This document shows positions 48,493 to 60,887 of a stretch of 64,000 bases of DNA, piece after piece. Under the pieces are notes generated by a model. That model did not search any database and was not told the DNA's origin. It saw only the letters and a list, made by a program, of their open reading frames with translations. The position numbers and the translations under genes are program-made. The DNA is taken from the NCBI RefSeq assembly GCF_010093815.1, contig NW_022985549.1:3368804-3432803 (forward strand), written 5' to 3'. The stretch's first letter is position 1, and each line of letters opens with the position of its first letter. The DNA comes from Pseudovirgaria hyperparasitica. Its lineage: Eukaryota > Ascomycota > Dothideomycetes > Acrospermales > Acrospermaceae.

Positions 48493-49918
48493 CTTAAGAT
48501 ATATATATTCTATACTAACCGTCTACCGTAGAACTACCTATCTAATATATACCGATAACACCTCGTGTATATATAGCTCGCGCCGCTAGTATTAAGTTAG
48601 CTCTATCTTAGGAAGTTTATACTAACCGTATACGTTTCGTTAAGAATATAATTAGGGATAACGTTATATATAGTCGAGCCGTAGTAGCCCGTTCTCTAAT
48701 AACTAATAAACTATCCCCCGCGAAGAAGAAGAAGAAGGGTTCTAAGACTAAAAATACCGCCGATTCTATTATAAGTAAGACTAGTAAAACGTCTAAGACC
48801 GCACTACTACTTAAGAATAGTATAGTAGTAAAAGAGCCGACTATAGAAACGCTATACCCTACTACGGAACTATCTTTGGTAAAGGAACCCGAAGATAATA
48901 CTAATAATTTAGATTCTATATCTCCATCTATAGATAGCGAACTTTCTAATAATCTAGACTCTAAACCTAATACCTCTAACTTACTACTACCCCGAATACC
49001 GTTAAAATCCAAAGCCCGGAAAGTAGTTAGAACGCTATTAAAAAGATTAAAGGTAAACTAAACTAACACCGTAAAGCCGACTAGTACTACTCTAGTTATA
49101 GCCGTAGCTATAAAAAAGGCTAAAGCGCTAAAGCGTAAAAAAACGATAGTAACTTTATAATCTCTAACGACCTAAAGCTTCCTAGTAGGTGTCTACGACC
49201 TTAGATAATAGCTTTCTTTATTAATCGACTAGTAATAGGTAAACCTATTATCTACCGCTTAGTTAGATACTACTACGTTACGTAGTTCTAGTTAGCTATA
49301 GCGGAGAGAATTTCGCGTCTTAAGAATTAAGGCAAGCTCTATACTAGATTTACTTTTATTGTGAAGATTATATATATACTAGGTGGCGCTAGAGCGGGCG
49401 GCTATGGACCTAATACCTACATCGATCTATACTTCTATAGCTCTAAGGAATACTACCATTTAATTCTACTCTATAAGCGGCTTAAGAGACTTACGTAGAG
49501 CCCTAAAATTCTCGTAGAGGGTCTTCGTCTTCGGCTCGCCTAGCCTATATATAAAGAATCTAGATTCGAGACTCCTACTAATTATTAGGAGCGATAACTC
49601 GCCGTACTTCGCCAACTTAGGGAGTTGCTTAGTCGTCTAATTTTCTATGATTATTAGTCTAATATTAGCTTTATATATTAGCTTGCTATATAGTAAGTTT
49701 GGGATAAGCTAAAGTATAACGATCCTAATCTTAACCCGTCTAAGGAAGTTAATAAGAGTAATAAAGAGAATTTATTACGTTATATAAAGCCGCTAGCCGA
49801 TACTACTAAAAAGTCTTCTATAGCCGAAGTAACTATAAGGAAGAAGCGTATAGCGTCGTATAGCGATTTAAGTAAGGCCGTTAAGCGCGTTAAACTTAGT
49901 AACGAGATACTAGAGAAG

Positions 49919-49945
49919 GCACTAGAATCGGCGATTATAGACGCC
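49919..49945. repeat. Palindrome family P, copy 10
   Basis: ACTAGAATCGGCGATTATAG, read as LESAIIDAS in the large unknown gene. Confidence 0.8.
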
Positions 49946-50035
49946 TCTAAGGTTTTAGATGATATGCCCGATAATACTATACGGATAAACCCCCTAGACC
50001 CCCTCGTAGACTCTAGTACTATTTCTAAGAAACGT

Positions 50036-50056
50036 ATGGAATCGTCGATTCTAGGA
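50036..50056. repeat. Palindrome family P, copy 11
   Basis: TGGAATCGTCGATTCTAGGA, read as MESSILGPS, 117 bases after copy 10. Confidence 0.75.
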
Positions 50057-50542
50057 CCTTCTACGGACCTTAACCCTCCTCCTATTTTTCCTTTAATTAC
50101 GCTAACTATACCGACTATTACTACCACGTTATTATATATATCTCTTAAGGGTACCGATACTATCGTATCGGATAGTAAGGGTAATTCTAGGTCGCGGATC
50201 TTAGATCTATCTAAATAGCCAACGATCGATATATAGCCTAGCATGCCTAATAGTAGCATTATTATTAACTAAGACCGGCCACTTACTACCTAGGTATAGT
50301 ATCTCGCTAATTATGGCCCTTTTAAGGATAAGCACGTAGTTTAAGAACTTTACTATAATATAGCGTTCTCTAGATCTAACCTAGATTTCCTACCGCCCTT
50401 ATTAGTAGATTCGACCGACCCTAATAATATTAATATAGACTTAAGTAGTTAAAGGGTTAGGTTTTTCTTAAGTATAGACATGCGTATAAGATTTAAGTAG
50501 TTATTAGTAAATTATAATCTAGTACTAGGGTAGGTCTATAAC

Positions 50543-50770
50543 TATTAGAACTTAGTCTTAGATAGAACCTAACCTACACGTTCCTTAGCTAATAGGGTTA
50601 GAAGGTAACGTAAAGGGCGGTAAACAGTCACGTGCTAGATAGATCGGCGTCCCTTTATATATATACTCTTAGATTCCTACTAAAAGGGTTCGGTAGTAAT
50701 TCGTTCTATAATAGAATATACCCTATTATTCTATCTAACTATACTACTATCTAATAACCCTATTCTTATA
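50543..50770 (+). repeat. 5' LTR of chromovirus C
   Basis: 228 bp; differs from its partner by transitions only, as far as read by eye. Confidence 0.85.
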
Positions 50771-53700
50771 TTCGAATTACTCCCTATATAGTACTATAGT
50801 TAAGATAGTCTAACTAGAACCGAGAAGGTCGACACGATCTACTATAGGGATAAGTAATACTATATTAAATAATAGAGATTCTCTATAATTAGCATTAATC
50901 CCGGCCATTTCTAACCGAGAAGTAGAAATATTAGACCGAATCGCGGAGCTTTTAGACGAAGAAATGGTAGATACGCCGAGTAACTTCTAATAACATAAAG
51001 CCGGATAACGAGTCGTAGCGGAGCCACGTGAGGTATTATAATAAACCATCGCCGAACTTTAGGAATACGTCGCGAATTAGGCTTAATAGATTTAAACCCT
51101 TAAAGAATAGATAGAACGCGCGAAACTCCTCGCAAAGAGACGAGAACTTAAGGAGTCTCTTAAAGAACTACGCCGAACGATAGTAGGTAGACGACTTCCT
51201 ATACTAATTTAGGCGGAATTAGTTTACCTACTATTAGAGTTATGATAATCTACTATATACCCGGCCGCTTCGTTACCGATTTACCCTACTCCTTCCCTAG
51301 ATATACTAAAACCTAAAGACCCGACTATATTTATAGAGAAGAACTAAAAGGAGTAGAAAGACTAGAAGAGAGACTACGAAAAGTACTTCCTCGATAACCC
51401 TCTACTCTTTTCTACTAAAGTATAATATATTTCGTTCGGAGAACGATACCTAGGCTTATAATCCCGCGATTAATAGGATAGATAGAAGGAAGTACAGCCA
51501 CTATCTACGACAACCTAGAAATATTTAGCTATATTTATACTAAATACCCTCGGAACGGATGGAGAACGTGAAAGAAAGGCACTATCTAAGTTAAGAAGCG
51601 TAGCATAACGACCGAACTAGACACCTACTTAACTACTATAATACCTCTAAAACCTATAGAATAATATCCCTACGCTATAGAAAAATATTCGTATATTCTA
51701 GTTTCGCGAAGTACTACTTCCGTTAATCCGCGAAAGACTAGAAATAGTATTATTAAGTTTTAACTATCTATATAAATTAGAGGAGAAAGCTAATAAATAC
51801 TACCGCATCCTTAAGGAACGCGGCTCTCTAGGTAAAACCGACGAACCCTATACGGGTTAGAAACGAGGTCAATCGAATACGTTCGATTAAGAGTAACCTT
51901 ACCACAATTAGCGCTAGAAGAGCGTAAATCGGGGTAGAAACGCGTTAAGAGGATACTAAAATAATTAAGGCGGTACTTCTTAACACGGAAAAGGATAAGA
52001 TATAGGCTTAAATATAACGCCTATCGTAAAATAGTAGGATTATAGCGTACTTTGTTACTATAAGTATAGAGAAATAGGATATATTTCGCCTAACTATAAG
52101 AATCCGAAAAAAGAATAGGCTAGTACACGAGATCTAACCGCGTTCTTAGCTAAATTATATATACTTAGAAGGAGCCGTAGCGCCTTCCGGCGAGTAAAGA
52201 CCTAATATTACTAAAAGTATCGTTACCTATAGTAAATAGTAATAAAACTATATAGGCCCTCGTGGATACTAGTATAGAAGATAACTATATTTCGTCGATT
52301 CTTATAAAGGAGTATAGATTATCGTACGATCTTAGTAAAGTTAGCTAAACTATCGTAGTTAGTAGATATAAAGTTAGAACTTTAGGTAAAGCTATAACGA
52401 ATTACGAAGTTCATAACTCGAAGATAATAAAATAGTAGATGTCTAATAAATTTATCGTGGCTAATATTAGCTAATAGAATATAATTCTAGGGATACCTTA
52501 GCTTAGACGCCTAAACTCTATCCTTGATTTTTAGAAGGAGACATTAACGTTCTAACGATACCGTAGTAAATTATACTAGTAAGTCGTAACTATTAGTAAG
52601 GAGGCATGGAACCTTACCATGCGGACCCGATTATCGCTACCCTATCTTATATTCTTATTGATCGTTAATAAAGATAAGGACGATAGTAATAATTAGGGCG
52701 AAGACACGCTACCCGACGTATATTCGTAGTATATAGATATATTTTTAGTAGGAGATACGTTACTTCTCCCTAATCACGGGCTATATAAGCTAAAGACTAA
52801 GCTTAAAGAGGGAGTAGACGTCCCTTATAGTCTACTTTATCTACTTTTAAGACTAGAACTTGAAGTTCTTCGTAAATATATTAAAGAATACCTTAAAAGA
52901 GGCTAGATACGTCGTAGTACGTTATTGGCCGGCGCATCTATTCTCTTCGTAAAGAAGAAAGACGGAAGTTTACGTCTATACGTCGACTATTAGGTACTAA
53001 ATACGGTAACTAAGAAGAATCGTCACCTATTACCGCTAGTTAGTAAATCTTTAGACTAATTAATAAAGGTAAAGTACTTTATAAAGCTAGATTTACGAGA
53101 TATATATTACCGGCTTTAAATTCGTTGCGGAGATAAGTAGAAAACCGCATTTCGGACTAGATATAGTCATTTTAAGTATACTATTATACTATTCGGGCTA
53201 ATAAATACGCTAGGAGCGTTCTAAGGATATATTAATACTATACTCGTAGGATTACTTAACGTGATTTACGTAGTTTATCTCGATAATATACTAATTTACT
53301 CCGATAGTATGTAGAATTATAAAGAATACGTGAAATTAGTACTAAATCGTCTAAGGTAGTATAAACTCTACGTAAAATTATCTAAATATAAGTTTCACTA
53401 ATAAGAAGTTAGGTTTCTCGGCTTTATTATAATATATGGCGGCCTAAAAATAGAGCCGGAGCGTATAAAGACCATTATAGAATGGCTAGAACCTACTACT
53501 ATACGTTAAATTAGAACATTTATAGGTTTTGTAAACTATTATCGTAAATTCATTATAGGCTTCTTACGAATTACGGCGCCGCTTAATAAACTCATAGAGA
53601 ATAGCGGTAAAATCTCTATAGGTAGGTAAGCATAGCGTAAAGCTAAGTCGGTCGAGATATAGTTAACGCTGGAAGCGCGAGATACGTTTCAATCATTAAA

Positions 53701-54441
53701 GAATTACTTTATAACTACGCCGATTCTTAGGTATTTCGATCCTAAGAAGTATATTTAGGTTAAAACTAACGCGTTAGAATTCGTAATTACTAGAATCATT
53801 AGTTAACCGTATAAAGATGCGAAAGATAAGGTGTAATAGTACCCGGTCGCTTTCTTTTCCTATAAAATGGCGGATATAGAGACGCGTTATAACACGCACG
53901 ACTAGAAACTACTTATAATTATTAAGAGTTTTAAGTAATAGCGATATTATTTAGAAGGCTCTATATATTAGATCGAATTATTATTAGATTACGTAAATCT
54001 ATATTACTTTATATCGACCAAGGTCCTTAATCGCCGATAAGTACGTTAGGCTAAGTAGATATTAATATTTAACTTTAAAATCTTATATAAAGCTAGAAGA
54101 GAGAATAAAGCTAATCCTCTATCGCGGCGTAAAGATTATAAGAAATCGTTATAGAATGACGTAGATAGTTAGTATAAGTTAGACTATACTATACTTTAGA
54201 TACTATAAGACTAGTTATCTAATAGAATACTAGAAGCTAGGACACTTTCGGCGATTCTCCGCGGGAATTAGAGCGGGTATTAAGTAATCTAAATAAACGT
54301 CTAAGAAACTAAGAAAACCCTCAAAGACTTAATTAAATCTACCTAGAATTCCGATATATTAGTAAAGAAAGTTATAAGTATAAAAGGAAGCGCTATAGAT
54401 CCGCCGTGGTTATTAAGGTAGAAACGATAATCCAACGCGAT

Positions 54442-55019
54442 TGTTAGGCACATGCCTACTAGTTAATTATATATATATATAGTAGTCGTATATAAGTAGT
54501 GTACTCTACCCTTGAAGTAGTAGCTTTAAGATTCGGTCCTTTAGGTATAGTTGGTTAGTGCGTAGAGCCCGCCTCCTTATATAATCTTAAAGCTACTATA
54601 GGGTCACGGGTTTAACTCTCGGTCTAGTTAACCGTTATTAAATTTCGTACGATTCCGTTTAGCTTACCACGTTACGTATACTTTATATACGTGATAGATA
54701 ACATGGTAGTAACGTTATTACGGTAAGTTAGCGTGTCTAGTACTAGAGGCGGCATTACAAGTATTAGTTATGTGTGTACATCGTTTATACTAGGCCTATT
54801 ACGGCTAGTTTAGTTCATCTTTCGTAAGGTAGTATACCCACGACGCGTAAGGACACGCGCCTTTAAAAAGGGGAGATATTATTAGGTACGTGCCTACTAG
54901 TTAATTATACATGTATGTAGTAGTTATATATAAGTAGTGTACTCCACCCTTAAAGTAGTAGCTTTAAGATTCGGTCCTTTTAGTATAGTTGGTTAGTGCG
55001 TGGAGCCCGCCTCCTTATA
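54442..55019. mobile_element. TRIM, copy 2
   Basis: 578 bp, same length and layout as 39557-40134, with LTRs 54442-54581 and 54880-55019. Flanking 5-mers GCGAT and GTAAT differ by two RIP-type transitions. It sits between RNase H and integrase of chromovirus C. The run after the left LTR (54583-54599) matches the complement of LTR bases 54517-54533 at 16 of 17 positions. Confidence 0.85.
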
Positions 55020-56399
55020 GTAATCTACTTCTAAGACCGACTCTACGTGCCGGAAGGCGGCTTATAAATTAATATTTTAAGGGAATAGTACGATTACGCG
55101 TTAGTAGGGCACTTTAGCGTTATAAGGACGGTCGATTTAATCCGAAGGACGTACGACTAGCCGGGTCTTTATAAATATATAAAAGACTACGTAAAAACGT
55201 GTAACGTTTGCTAGTATACGAAAGTATATAGATACTTACTATATGGCGAATTAAGGCCATTACCTATGCTAAAGGAGGCATGGAAGGAATTATTAATGGA
55301 TTTTATTATAGATCTGCCCCTAAGTAAGTATTCTAGGTATATTTATAATAGTTTACTTATAGTTCTAGATAGATTTATAAAGATATTATACTACATCCCT
55401 ATAAGGAAGATAATCTAAGCACCGGATCTTATAGATATACTACTCCGTGATATAGTCCGGCTCTATAGTATACCGAACGGTATAGTTTTGGATAGAGGTC
55501 CGTAGATAACGTCTAAATTTTAGAAGAATTTCTACTATACGCTAGGAATTAAGCGGAAACTTAGTACTACGTTCCATCTATAAATAGATAGATAGACGGA
55601 GCGGTAGAATTAGATAGTCGAGGCGTATTTACGTGTATATTATAACTATAAGTAGAATAACTAGATAAGGTTAGTCTATATCGTGGAATTTGCGTATAAT
55701 AATAGCCGATATATATTAACCCACGTAAGTCTATTCGAAGTAAACTTCGGTCGGAACCATAATATATAGTTCTTAGGGACCTAGTTTAAAGTAGAACGAC
55801 CCAACGTTAAAGTAATAGAAATTACTATAGAACTATTCTAAACGTAAAGAAGCATTATAAAGTTACTATAAGATACTACGAATTATAGTAAATCGCACTA
55901 TAACAAGGGTAGAAAACCTATAATCTTTAATATTAGGGATAAAGTTTTACTAAATAGTAAGAATATTTATAGTATTAGGCTAAAGAAGAAGCTTAACTAT
56001 ATAATAATAGATCTATATAAGATTACTCGTGTAATTAATGACTAGGTGTACGAGTTATAACTCCCTCCTACGTTAAAGATATATAATATATTCTATATTA
56101 CGCTTCTCGAGCCATTTTATACCTTATTATTACTAGATTATTCTAAATAGATACTATATAAAGTAGTTATATAAGAAGGTATAGATATCTACGAAGTTAA
56201 GTAGATACTTAGCTAGTAACATACCGAAGATAGCACGTAGCTATATAAAATTCGTTAGAAAGGATATAATTCTAATAAAGATACTTAGGAATCTATAATA
56301 AACATTAGTAAAGTAGCGATATTAGTATATAAGTAGCGATTAGCAAAGGAAGCCGCGGAATCATAGAGAATTATACTAAAGTACAGCAATTCAACGTTT

Positions 56400-58149
56400 T
56401 TTAGTATAGTTCGGCGCCAAGGACGGCCGCCTAAAAGGAAGAAGGTAAAAGAGATATAGATCTTTAAAACATTCTAAGGAATTAAGGAACTTCCTTAGAA
56501 AGTTCGAACTTAGAACTTTAAAAANNNNNNNNNNNNNNNNNNNNNNNNNNNNNNNNNNNNNNNNNNNNNNNNNNNNNNNNNNNNNNNNNNNNNNNNNNNN
56601 NNNNNNNNNNNNNNNNNNNCGAAAAACTAAAAACGCTAGATAAAAGAGATATATTAGTACTAATTAGTATAGATCTAAACCGATTAAGTCGGAGTAGAAG
56701 TAGAAGTACTAATTACCGCGATAGTTATATCTAATTCCTTCCGCTAGTTCTTATTTAGTATAGTATAGAGCTTTATAATATAAGTCTCTAGCCTTTCGTT
56801 CCGACGCTATAAATTCTATATAGCGCGCCTTATAGCTATAAACTCCTCTATAGAAACCTATAGAGCGGTAGGACCCGGGACGGAGAGGGACGGACCGGCG
56901 TAGGCACGCTAAGAATTATATAAATTAGCGAAAAGATTTAATAATCGGTATAGAACTATATACCTTTAGTATAGAAACTTCTAGATTAGAGCTATCTTCC
57001 CTAAATTTATAGCTCTTTAACACGCGCGAGGAAGGAACCTTAGCCTTTTTACTAGAACCTTTTCTAGAAATTTTAATATCACTAGTATATAGAAAGAAGT
57101 CCGAAGTAGTAGAGATTTTAGTACTATTATAGAGATTAATATATATTAGTAAGAATCTATAACGATTTAAGAAAAACGATATTATCTAGTAATTATAGTA
57201 ATAATAGCTATAGTAGATTCTAATAAATTCTTATAGATCTTATTAGAATCGTACTCCTAGACGTAACCCTTACCTTAGGTATATAGCTCGTAGAAAGCCT
57301 TCTCTAAGGCGTTACGATCGGTAGTACCACGCTCCTTATTAGTAGAGGTTACTAGAGGCCTAGTAGTAATCTATACTAATATAAGTAAATCTACGTAAAG
57401 TTCTTCGAACTTACTTAAATATCTATAAGTAATAACGCTTCTTAGTTATATAAGTACCGTATATTATAGATTTAGTACCGCCGTAAGTAATATACGACGG
57501 AAAGTAATAACTATAATAATATATAGCTAGATTATTAGAGCCCGGCCTAGGTCGGGGTAGATCGATAGCTTTTGACATGTCGGTAATGTATACGAGATAG
57601 GGATTATTCGAAGGCGCCTATTTCCACGCTAATTACTTTAGAGCGTTAAGATTTCGGGAAACTATATTATAATTATTATTAATTTATACGGACCATTATA
57701 AATTATATTATTACTAGCTAAGGACGGTATAAAAATTAGTAAATTACGTAAATCGTACTAAATTATAGTAAATCTATATAAATCTATATCTATAAGGATC
57801 GGGTAATATATCTAATAATCTAAAAAACTCTATAAAGAGTTAAGAAGTTTTTTAAAGAAAGGAATATTTCTAAGAAAAGATTTTAATATAGGTAGCACCC
57901 GGGCTTACCTAATTATATCACGTGATATACTAGGCCTAATTAGGTAATCTCACCTATATAAGAAGTTAAGATGGATAAAATCTAGTTTATTAGGAAAATA
58001 CTTATATAAATCTTAGATCGGTAAATATTAGTAAGTATCTAAGACAAAGCGTAGAGAACGACTAAGGTCTTATAAGACTTAGAATAGGGATATAGGGATA
58101 GGTAACGATCTAGGTTACTAAGGGCAGCTTCCTAGAGGGAAGGGATAAT
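56400..58149. other. Segment between chromodomain and 3' LTR of chromovirus C
   Basis: About 1.7 kb, interrupted by the gap. On the minus strand near 56.7-56.85 kb there is a weak helical frame (RRNERLETYIIKLYTIL). This may be another antisense cargo gene, but the support is weak. Nothing else is recognised. Confidence 0.3.
56525..56619. other. Assembly gap (95 N)
   Basis: Run of N; true size unknown. It lies in the repeat-rich tail of chromovirus C. Confidence 0.99.
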
Positions 58150-58377
58150 TATTAGGACTTAGCCTTAGGTAGGACCCGACCTATATATACCTTAGCTAAT
58201 AGGGTTAGGAGGTAACGTGAAGGGCGGTAAATAGTTACGTGCTAGATAGATCGGCGTCCCTTTATATATATACTCTTGGATTCCTACCGAAAGGGTTCGG
58301 TAGTAATTCATTCTATAATAGAATACACCCTATTGTTCTATCTAACTATACTACTATCCAATAACCCTATTCTTACA
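58150..58377 (+). repeat. 3' LTR of chromovirus C
   Basis: 228 bp, pairs with 50543-50770, ends TTACA. Confidence 0.85.
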
Positions 58378-58514
58378 ATAACTATAATACTATAGCCGTA
58401 GACTAATAGCTAGACTATAATACTAAAAGAGTGGGTATTTAGCCGTCTTATTAATTCTTAGTTCTTTATATTTTTATACGTATCTATGAACTTTATTACT
58501 TAATATAAATAAGT

Positions 58515-58537
58515 ACCTAGAATCGCCGATTCTAGAC
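58515..58537. repeat. Palindrome family P, copy 12
   Basis: CCTAGAATCGCCGATTCTAG, outside any recognised gene. Confidence 0.85.
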
Positions 58538-58808
58538 GCTTCTATAACCTTTAAATACCCTAAGATTTAATATACTATAAACGCTACTCTTATAGGTCTG
58601 TACGTTAGCGTATATAGAACGGTAAACCTTCTAGATATATTATCTAGAATAGTATATAACGAACTATATAATAGTCTTAACTTTAGTAGTATAGGGTTAA
58701 GCTATAAGCGGACCGCTTATAAGTAAGCGTTATCCGATCTATTTCTACTAGGCTTATAGGAAACTATTTCTTAATGCTAGGCTTCCCTAACCACCTATCA
58801 TAGTAATA

Positions 58809-59447
58809 ATTATTATCGTTCCGTAGTAATAGTTATTATTATTATCGTGTATATTACCCCCCCTTCCCTAATAGGCCTTCGTAACTAGACTTAACGCACG
58901 CTATTAGGTTATAGATTATATACCCTTTATAATTAACGATTTTAAAGAGAATCCGCCTATTTAACCTATTATAGGTTATTTATAGAGGATAGTTTAATTC
59001 CTTAGTTAATAGCTCCCTTTATACCTATGCCCTTAGTACCGGGTAGATAACTACTATACTATGAATAAGCCCCGTCGTAGTAATAATAATTACTACCGTA
59101 GTAGTAGTAATCCTTATCCCCTAATCTATTATTATCGTTCCGTAGTAATAGTTATTATTATTATTATATACATTACCCCCCCCCCTAATAGGCCTTTATA
59201 ACTAGACTTAACGCACGCTATTAAATCGTGGATTATATAATCTTTATACTAACGATTTTAAAGAGAATCCGCCTATTTAATCTATTATAGGTTGTTTACG
59301 GAGGATAGTTTAATTCCTTAGTTAATAGCTCCCTTTATACCTATGCCCTTAGTACTAGGTAGATAACTACTATACTATAAATAAGCCCCGTCGTGGTGAT
59401 AATAATTACTACTATAGTAGTAGTAATCCTTATTATCTTATAGTAGT
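58809..59447. repeat. 319-bp tandem duplication
   Basis: Two units starting near 58811 and 59130, each with ATT/TAG triplet runs, a C run (7 and 9-10 Cs) and the word ACTTAACGCACGCTATTA. Units differ mainly by transitions and run length. Confidence 0.8.
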
Positions 59448-60160
59448 AATCTTTATTATTACCTTATAGTAGTAATTATTATTATTTTAGACTAGACGCG
59501 ATATATATAATTGTATAGTAAGTTAGGTACTATTCTCTAGTCTATTATTACGGTTTATACGTTAACTTCTATCTATCTCTATACCTTCTTAGATATTAGA
59601 TTTATAGTCGAGTATATAGAAGAGATAGTTTAGTCTACTAGTTAGTATATTATTTATACCCCTCTAGGACCGGTATATCCCTAGTTAATTAGATAGCTAT
59701 ATACTAGGTATTTACTTACTTATTAATAGGGCGTGAATAGACTATATATATATTATTAAATCCCTATTTATACTTATAAGATATAAATAGTATATAAATA
59801 GCTTAGTACTAAATTTAGAGTCTATACTAGTTAACTTTATATAGAATACTACTACTTTTTATATAAGATAAGCTATATATAGCTATTAGTAATAGCTATA
59901 CTCTCTTAAAATTTTAGAATAATACCCTTTATAGAATTCTACTATAGATTTATTAAGAAAGATAAAGAATATTTCTTCTAGTTCTATCTATAAGAGGTAT
60001 TAAAGTTTAAATACTTTTAATTTAATAAGGTACTATCTCTATAGACTACTAGATTCTAGATAAAAGATAATCTATATATAGCTATTAATAATAGCTATAC
60101 TTATATAAAACTTTAGAATAATACTCTTCTTAGAATTCTACTATAGGTCTACTAAGAAAG

Positions 60161-60400
60161 TGTAAGGATTATAGACGTAGGATAGTAGTCTAACAGGTCA
60201 TAGGAGGATTCGGGAATATATTTAAAAGGGTAGTCTACTCTCCTAACGAGGTTGATTCCTAAAGAGTAGGAATTAAGTATGTGCGGCCTACTTATATAGT
60301 GGTCTCGCTTATTCTAGCTAGCTTAACCTGGGTCCACCTGTTACGGACCGTACTGGACCATAGTGGTCTAGTTGAGTCCATCCTAGTGTTAGCCCTAATA
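60161..60400 (-). repeat. 3' LTR of chromovirus A copy 2
   Basis: 240 bp, homologous to 13122-13359 and 32396-32633, about as long but more diverged in its middle. Confidence 0.8.
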
Positions 60401-60887
60401 ATATCCTTCTTCTTTTTATGCTTCGCCCCGAAGTACTTAGCTACACGTAAATCCGTAATTCTAAAAGCGTCATGTTTATGCGCGCATCCAATTGAATCTA
60501 TGTAACGTTATTGATAGTCTTTGCATTAGTAAACTTAAGCTCTAGTTTACTTTTATTTATGTACGCGCTTATCCCTTACTTTATAGCTACTACCTTAGAG
60601 GTAGCTCCGTGGGTTATATAACCGCCACATTAACTAAGCTTATATTTAGTTTTCTTATTCTGAATTTTCTTCTCTAGTACATCCACCTTACTCTTAAGGT
60701 AAGTCGTTAATTTGTATACTATCTCCTTTAGTTTAGATCCGTTCGGGTCTAGAGTGGTCCATTTTCGTTAGAGCTAGTCCTATATAATCCATTCGCGTTG
60801 TTGCGGTTACTAATTTAGCTTCTTCAATCGCCTTTAAGGCTGAACGAGTATTCTACTCTTAGATCTCTAGCTAACGTGTGTGTATAG

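Larger units (their letters stand above)
48395..48505. repeat. Tandem duplication containing palindromes 8 and 9
   Basis: Two units of about 60 bp, each TTCCCTATAACCGTCTA..., each carrying one copy of palindrome P and ending CTTAAGATATA. Confidence 0.75.
47463..50530 (+). pseudogene. Large degraded gene, function unknown
   Basis: From an ATG at 47463 plus-strand coding-like frames extend to about 50.53 kb, with some changes of frame that may be introns or decay. The N-terminal third (47.46-48.4 kb) looks globular (RRNVLRDLYKSIVKT, ARAYSTLLGIRMAFKDSNN). A Lys/Ser-rich linker lies at 48.7-49.05 kb (KKKKGSKTK, NTNNLDSISPSIDSELSNN). A further globular part lies at 49.3-49.7 kb, and a Ser/Pro-rich acidic tail at 49.75-50.5 kb. 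No family was recognised. The minus-strand open frames at 48617-49012 and 49780-50259 are shadows. Confidence 0.45.
50543..58377 (+). mobile_element. Ty3/gypsy chromovirus fossil, family C
   Basis: Two 228-bp LTRs (50543-50770 and 58150-58377) and a perfect 5-bp target duplication ATAAC (50538-50542, 58378-58382) define a 7.8-kb plus-strand element. Parts: gag with a CCHC-type knuckle (about 50.9-52.1 kb), protease (about 52.25 kb), reverse transcriptase (YVVYLDNILIYSD box near 53.27 kb), RNase H (about 53.85 kb), integrase (about 55.1-56.1 kb) and a chromodomain-like tail (about 56.16-56.3 kb). About 1.7 kb follows before the 3' LTR. A TRIM is inserted at 54442-55019, and a 95-base assembly gap lies at 56525-56619. 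It is broken by several dozen RIP-type lesions. Confidence 0.88.
58378..60160. repeat. RIP-mutated DNA continuing the 32.6-50.5 kb unit
   Basis: Contiguous with 50,542 before chromovirus C inserted. It carries palindrome copy 12, a 319-bp tandem duplication and a shorter repeat pair (about 59868-59966 and 60066-60160, offset about 199 bases). No gene is recognised. Confidence 0.55.

Noticed and set aside
48617-49012. Minus-strand open frame with long hydrophobic runs
   Set aside because: It is the shadow of a Lys/Ser-rich plus-strand coding frame; the hydrophobic runs are antisense to it.
34570-60160. Chromosome end
   Set aside because: A RecQ-like helicase suggests a subtelomere, but no TTAGGG/CCCTAA array is present in the window.
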